From an uncultured Flavobacteriaceae bacterium (lineage in GTDB: Bacteria; Bacteroidota; Bacteroidia; Flavobacteriales; Flavobacteriaceae), in assembly GCA_947494825.1 (NCBI GenBank), contig CANLWN010000002.1, forward strand, positions 248,001-312,000: a stretch of DNA of 64,000 nt, given 5' to 3'. This document shows, piece by piece, positions 61,442-64,000 of the stretch (position 1 is its first letter; each line of letters opens with the position of its first letter). The position numbers and the translations under genes are program-made. The notes below the pieces were generated by a model. The model was given only the letters and a program-made list of their open reading frames with translations, was not told the DNA's origin and searched no databases.

Positions 61442-62308
61442 TCAATGATAGGCACTGAAAAGCGCTGTAGCTTTATTGTAAGCGGCTTCAAAAACCATGG
61501 CGTTTACTCGAGTATCCACTTTTGCCGAGGTAAAATAGGAAAGCATTTTTTCTGTGGGCATATTACCGGTAAGTTCATCCTTGGCCATGGGACACCCACC
61601 AAAACCTTGAATGGCACCATCAAACCTACGGCACCCTGCCCTATAGGCGGCATCTACCTTTTCATGCCATTTGGTGGGCGTGGTATGCAAGTGGGCGCCA
61701 AACTCTACTTCTGGATATTTCGGTATCAAATTCGAAAAAAGATAATCGATTACTTCGGGCGTAGACGTACCCACGGTATCGGAAAGCGACAGGATCTTCA
61801 CGCCCATAGCCGTAAGCTTCTCTGTCCATTCCCCTACAATTTCCACGTTCCAGGGGTCGCCATACGGATTGCCAAAACCCATGGAAATATAGGTGACCAC
61901 TTCCTTATTGGCGGTATCGGCTATGTTTAGGATCTCCCTTAGGGTATCGACGGATTGGGCAATGGTCTTATGGGTGTTCCTCATTTGGAAATTTTCGGAA
62001 ATGGAAAACGGATACCCAAGATAGGTTATGGCCTCATGTTTACAAGCGTCCTCAGCTCCCCTTACATTGGCAACAATGGCCAATAATTTGCTCCGTGTTT
62101 CTGTAAGGTCCAACTCCGAAAGCACACGGGCCGTGTCCACCATTTGGGGTATGGCCTTCGGGGATACAAAGCTACCAAAATCGATGGTGTCAAAACCGCA
62201 TTGCAACAAGGACTGTATATACAGTACTTTACGTTCTGTGGGAATAAACGCCTTAATTCCCTGCATGGCGTCTCGTGGACATTCAATTATCTTGATAGCT
62301 TTGGGCAT
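61442..62308 (-). CDS. Hydroxymethylglutaryl-CoA lyase
   Basis: This 288-residue TIM-barrel enzyme of the HMGL-like family splits HMG-CoA into acetoacetate and acetyl-CoA in leucine breakdown. It has IECPRDAMQGIKAFIPTERKVLYIQSLL, FDTIDFGSFVSPKAIPQM, ISMGFGNPYGDPWN, GVKILSLSDTVGTSTPEVI, EFGAHLHTTP with the metal His pair, and FDGAIQGFGGCPMAKDELTGNMPTE with the active-site Cys loop. Length is typical. No other leucine-degradation genes are nearby. Confidence 0.93.
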   Translation of the reverse strand: MPKAIKIIECPRDAMQGIKAFIPTERKVLYIQSLLQCGFDTIDFGSFVSPKAIPQMVDTARVLSELDLTETRSKLLAIVANVRGAEDACKHEAITYLGYPFSISENFQMRNTHKTIAQSVDTLREILNIADTANKEVVTYISMGFGNPYGDPWNVEIVGEWTEKLTAMGVKILSLSDTVGTSTPEVIDYLFSNLIPKYPEVEFGAHLHTTPTKWHEKVDAAYRAGCRRFDGAIQGFGGCPMAKDELTGNMPTEKMLSYFTSAKVDTRVNAMVFEAAYNKATALFSAYH

Positions 62309-62451
62309 GGACCGTGGTATATGCTAGCCCAAAATTACCATTATTTATCAGATAACGGCATAGTAAAAAACATAGATCGGGATGCATTTAGGACCAAAAG
62401 TGCAAACCCGGCCCAAATCTGGATCTGTTTTCCTATCTTGACAAAAAAAAG

Positions 62452-62874
62452 ATGAAAGCATTCTCCTTGGGACTTACCGCTCTGATCCTGATGGTATCCT
62501 TGGGCCTGATGTCCTATACTCTGGATGGGGCATCAAAAGAAGCAATTCTAAAAACCGTTGTTATGCAAGATAGCGTTTTGCGTCATGTTGTATTGTTCAA
62601 GTTTAAAGACGGTACGTCCGGGGAAAAATTAGCCGAAATAGAAAAGGCATTTACGGCCCTGCCAACCAAAATACCACAGATACAAGGGTACGAATGGGGA
62701 CTGAACAATAGTCCGGAAGGTCTTGAAAAGGGTTTTACCCATTGTTTTTTCCTCACCTTCAAAAGTGAGGCGGACCGAGCCATTTATCTTCCACATCCCG
62801 ACCATCGGGCTTTTGGAGCCCTATTAAAACCTCATCTGGAAGATGTCTTGGTTGTAGATTATTGGACACATTAG
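62452..62874 (+). CDS. Dabb family (stress-responsive A/B barrel) protein, membrane-anchored
   Basis: This 140-residue protein has an N-terminal hydrophobic signal or anchor (AFSLGLTALILMVSLGLMSY) and a Dabb-fold domain: LRHVVLFKFKDGTSGEKLAEIEKAFTALPTKIPQIQGYEWGLNNSPEGLEKGFTHCFFLTFKSEADRAIYLPHPDHRAFG. The fold forms a dimeric ferredoxin-like barrel. The cellular role is unknown. The 143 bases before it hold no recognised gene. Confidence 0.9.
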   Translation: MKAFSLGLTALILMVSLGLMSYTLDGASKEAILKTVVMQDSVLRHVVLFKFKDGTSGEKLAEIEKAFTALPTKIPQIQGYEWGLNNSPEGLEKGFTHCFFLTFKSEADRAIYLPHPDHRAFGALLKPHLEDVLVVDYWTH

Positions 62875-62887
62875 CCTAAGGTTACTT

Positions 62888-63931
62888 TTATACTGCAGTT
62901 TTCTGAAGAATGGCCTTGTTGATCTTTTTGACCAAAGCAGGCCCCTCATAGACAAACCCAGTCCAAAGCTGTACCAAATCGGCTCCTGCTTCCAACTTTT
63001 CGAGAGCGTCATCTGCGGAATGGATTCCACCCACCCCAATGATCGCAAAGGCTTTGTTGCTCCGCTCCGCTAAAAAACGAATGACCTCGGTACTTCTTTG
63101 GCTAAGCGGTCTACCGCTAAGGCCACCCTTTTCCTCTACAAGGGTACAGTCTGATTTCAACTCTTTGCGGGTTATCGTGGTGTTGGTAGCAATAACGCCG
63201 TCTATTTTGGTGCGTTCAATTATTTTAATGATATCCAATAACTGGACATTCTCCAAATCGGGTGCTATTTTCAATAGGATCGGTTTCTCCTTTACCTTCC
63301 CCTTTTCGGCATATTTACTGTTCTCGCGCTTAAGTGCGTTCAACAAGGCGGTAAGAGGTTCCTTATCTTGAAGCTCCCTAAGTCCAGGAGTATTGGGCGA
63401 ACTTACATTGACCACAAAATAGTCCACATGATCAAAAAGGGCATCAAAACAAATAAGGTAGTCCTTGATGGCTTGATCGTTTGGGGTACTCTTATTTTTT
63501 CCGATGTTTCCCCCGATCAGCACCCTGTGCTTTTTTTTAAGCTGCTCCACCGCATCAAAAACTCCTTTGTTGTTAAATCCCATTCGATTGATGATGCCTT
63601 CATCGGCCTTAAGGCGGAAGAGTCGTTTCTTAGGGTTCCCTTCTTGCGGTTTTGGGGTAAGGGTCCCTATTTCCACAAATCCAAAACCAAAATTGGAGAG
63701 TTCGTTATACAGTTTTGCATCCTTGTCAAAACCGGCCGCCAAACCCACGGGGTTCGCAAATTTTAAACCGACTACCTCGCGCTGCAAACGCGGATCGTTT
63801 AGCTGGTACATGGACCTAAAAATGGGGGCAAATCCCACTTTGGAAAGACATTTGATCAGGAAGAAAGAAAGGTGGTGCACCTTTTCCGGGTCAAGAAGGA
63901 AAAGTAGCGGACGAATTAGAATTTTATACAT
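62888..63931 (-). CDS. pyrD: Quinone-dependent dihydroorotate dehydrogenase
   Basis: This 347-residue class 2 enzyme oxidises dihydroorotate in pyrimidine synthesis at the inner membrane. It has an N-terminal amphipathic membrane-binding segment ([28 protein letters not shown]), [67 protein letters not shown] with the catalytic Ser, [54 protein letters not shown]. Length is standard. Confidence 0.97.
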   Translation of the reverse strand: MYKILIRPLLFLLDPEKVHHLSFFLIKCLSKVGFAPIFRSMYQLNDPRLQREVVGLKFANPVGLAAGFDKDAKLYNELSNFGFGFVEIGTLTPKPQEGNPKKRLFRLKADEGIINRMGFNNKGVFDAVEQLKKKHRVLIGGNIGKNKSTPNDQAIKDYLICFDALFDHVDYFVVNVSSPNTPGLRELQDKEPLTALLNALKRENSKYAEKGKVKEKPILLKIAPDLENVQLLDIIKIIERTKIDGVIATNTTITRKELKSDCTLVEEKGGLSGRPLSQRSTEVIRFLAERSNKAFAIIGVGGIHSADDALEKLEAGADLVQLWTGFVYEGPALVKKINKAILQKTAV

Positions 63932-63952
63932 GAATGGCAGAAAACTTTGCGC

Positions 63953-63960
63953 AAAAATAC
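63953..63960 (-). promoter_or_regulatory. -7 promoter element of pyrD
   Basis: On the minus strand this reads TATTTTTG, a TAnnTTTG match 22 bases before the ATG. Two small palindromes follow (CTCGA-A-TCGAG at 63964-63974 and GTAGCA-G-TGCTAC at 63974-63986); their role is unclear. Nothing else is recognised to base 64000. Confidence 0.45.
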
Positions 63961-64000
63961 AAACTCGAATCGAGTAGCAGTGCTACCTATCATTATTTTA

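Overview
The window reads as a chromosomal segment of a marine-type member of the Flavobacteriaceae (Bacteroidota). This rests on two proteins with type B gliding/T9SS C-terminal sorting domains, a DUF5606 protein, flavobacterial-style CtaA and NdpA proteins, and repeated -7 promoter elements of the TAnnTTTG form. No rRNA, tRNA, phage, CRISPR array or intact insertion sequence was seen.

Layout. At 1-680 is the 3' end of a CBM9-like secreted protein. At 681-3208 (-) is a sigma / membrane anti-sigma / envelope-protein operon. At 3309-7705 (+) are galM, a DUF2911 protein, meaB, an ArnC-like GT2 and a flippase-like membrane protein. These converge on 7699-11532 (-): ArnT-like transferase, PAP2 phosphatase, a small protein and a MATE exporter. 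mazG (11683-12456) stands alone. A nine-gene minus-strand operon (12573-22855) joins hexuronate isomerisation, reduction and dehydration (uxaC, SDR, uxuA) to a TRAP transporter, a double DUF1080 lipoprotein and two Tat-exported Gfo/Idh/MocA oxidoreductases. A LacI-type regulator is divergent from it, and the gap holds a perfect 14-bp palindrome. Downstream on + are an esterase, an SGNH hydrolase and a GH20 hexosaminidase. I read 12573-27639 as one carbohydrate-use island: periplasmic oxidation and cleavage of a uronate-containing sugar, import of the free uronate, and conversion to KDG.

From 27853 to 41359 are mostly core genes: an amidohydrolase/beta-propeller fusion, DUF5606, def, ruvX, dapD, three glycosyltransferases, a Sua5/YrdC protein, a CCA-adding-type enzyme, ctaA and ndpA. 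The 807-bp stretch 41360-42166 has no gene. It holds a nine-unit 22-bp tandem array inside a decayed duplication, plus a hairpin element that shares a 37-nt core (35/37, inverted) with the element at 27648-27808.

From 42167 to the end are an unrecognised conserved protein, an ABC exporter, two paralogous T9SS cargo proteins, uvrB, hsp20, TerB-like and DUF1456 proteins, sucC, a LON-domain protein, lysA, a thioredoxin-like protein and guaB. Then come a flavinylated FMN-binding protein with a four-helix membrane partner and a porin, HMG-CoA lyase, a Dabb protein and pyrD. The flavin/porin genes share three copies of a 24-bp AT-rich motif over their promoters, which suggests a common, possibly metal-responsive, repressor.

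All family calls are from reading the sequence; no database search was run. Several starts were moved from the longest reading frame because a -7 promoter element overlaps the upstream TTG or GTG codon, or because a signal peptide begins at an internal Met.
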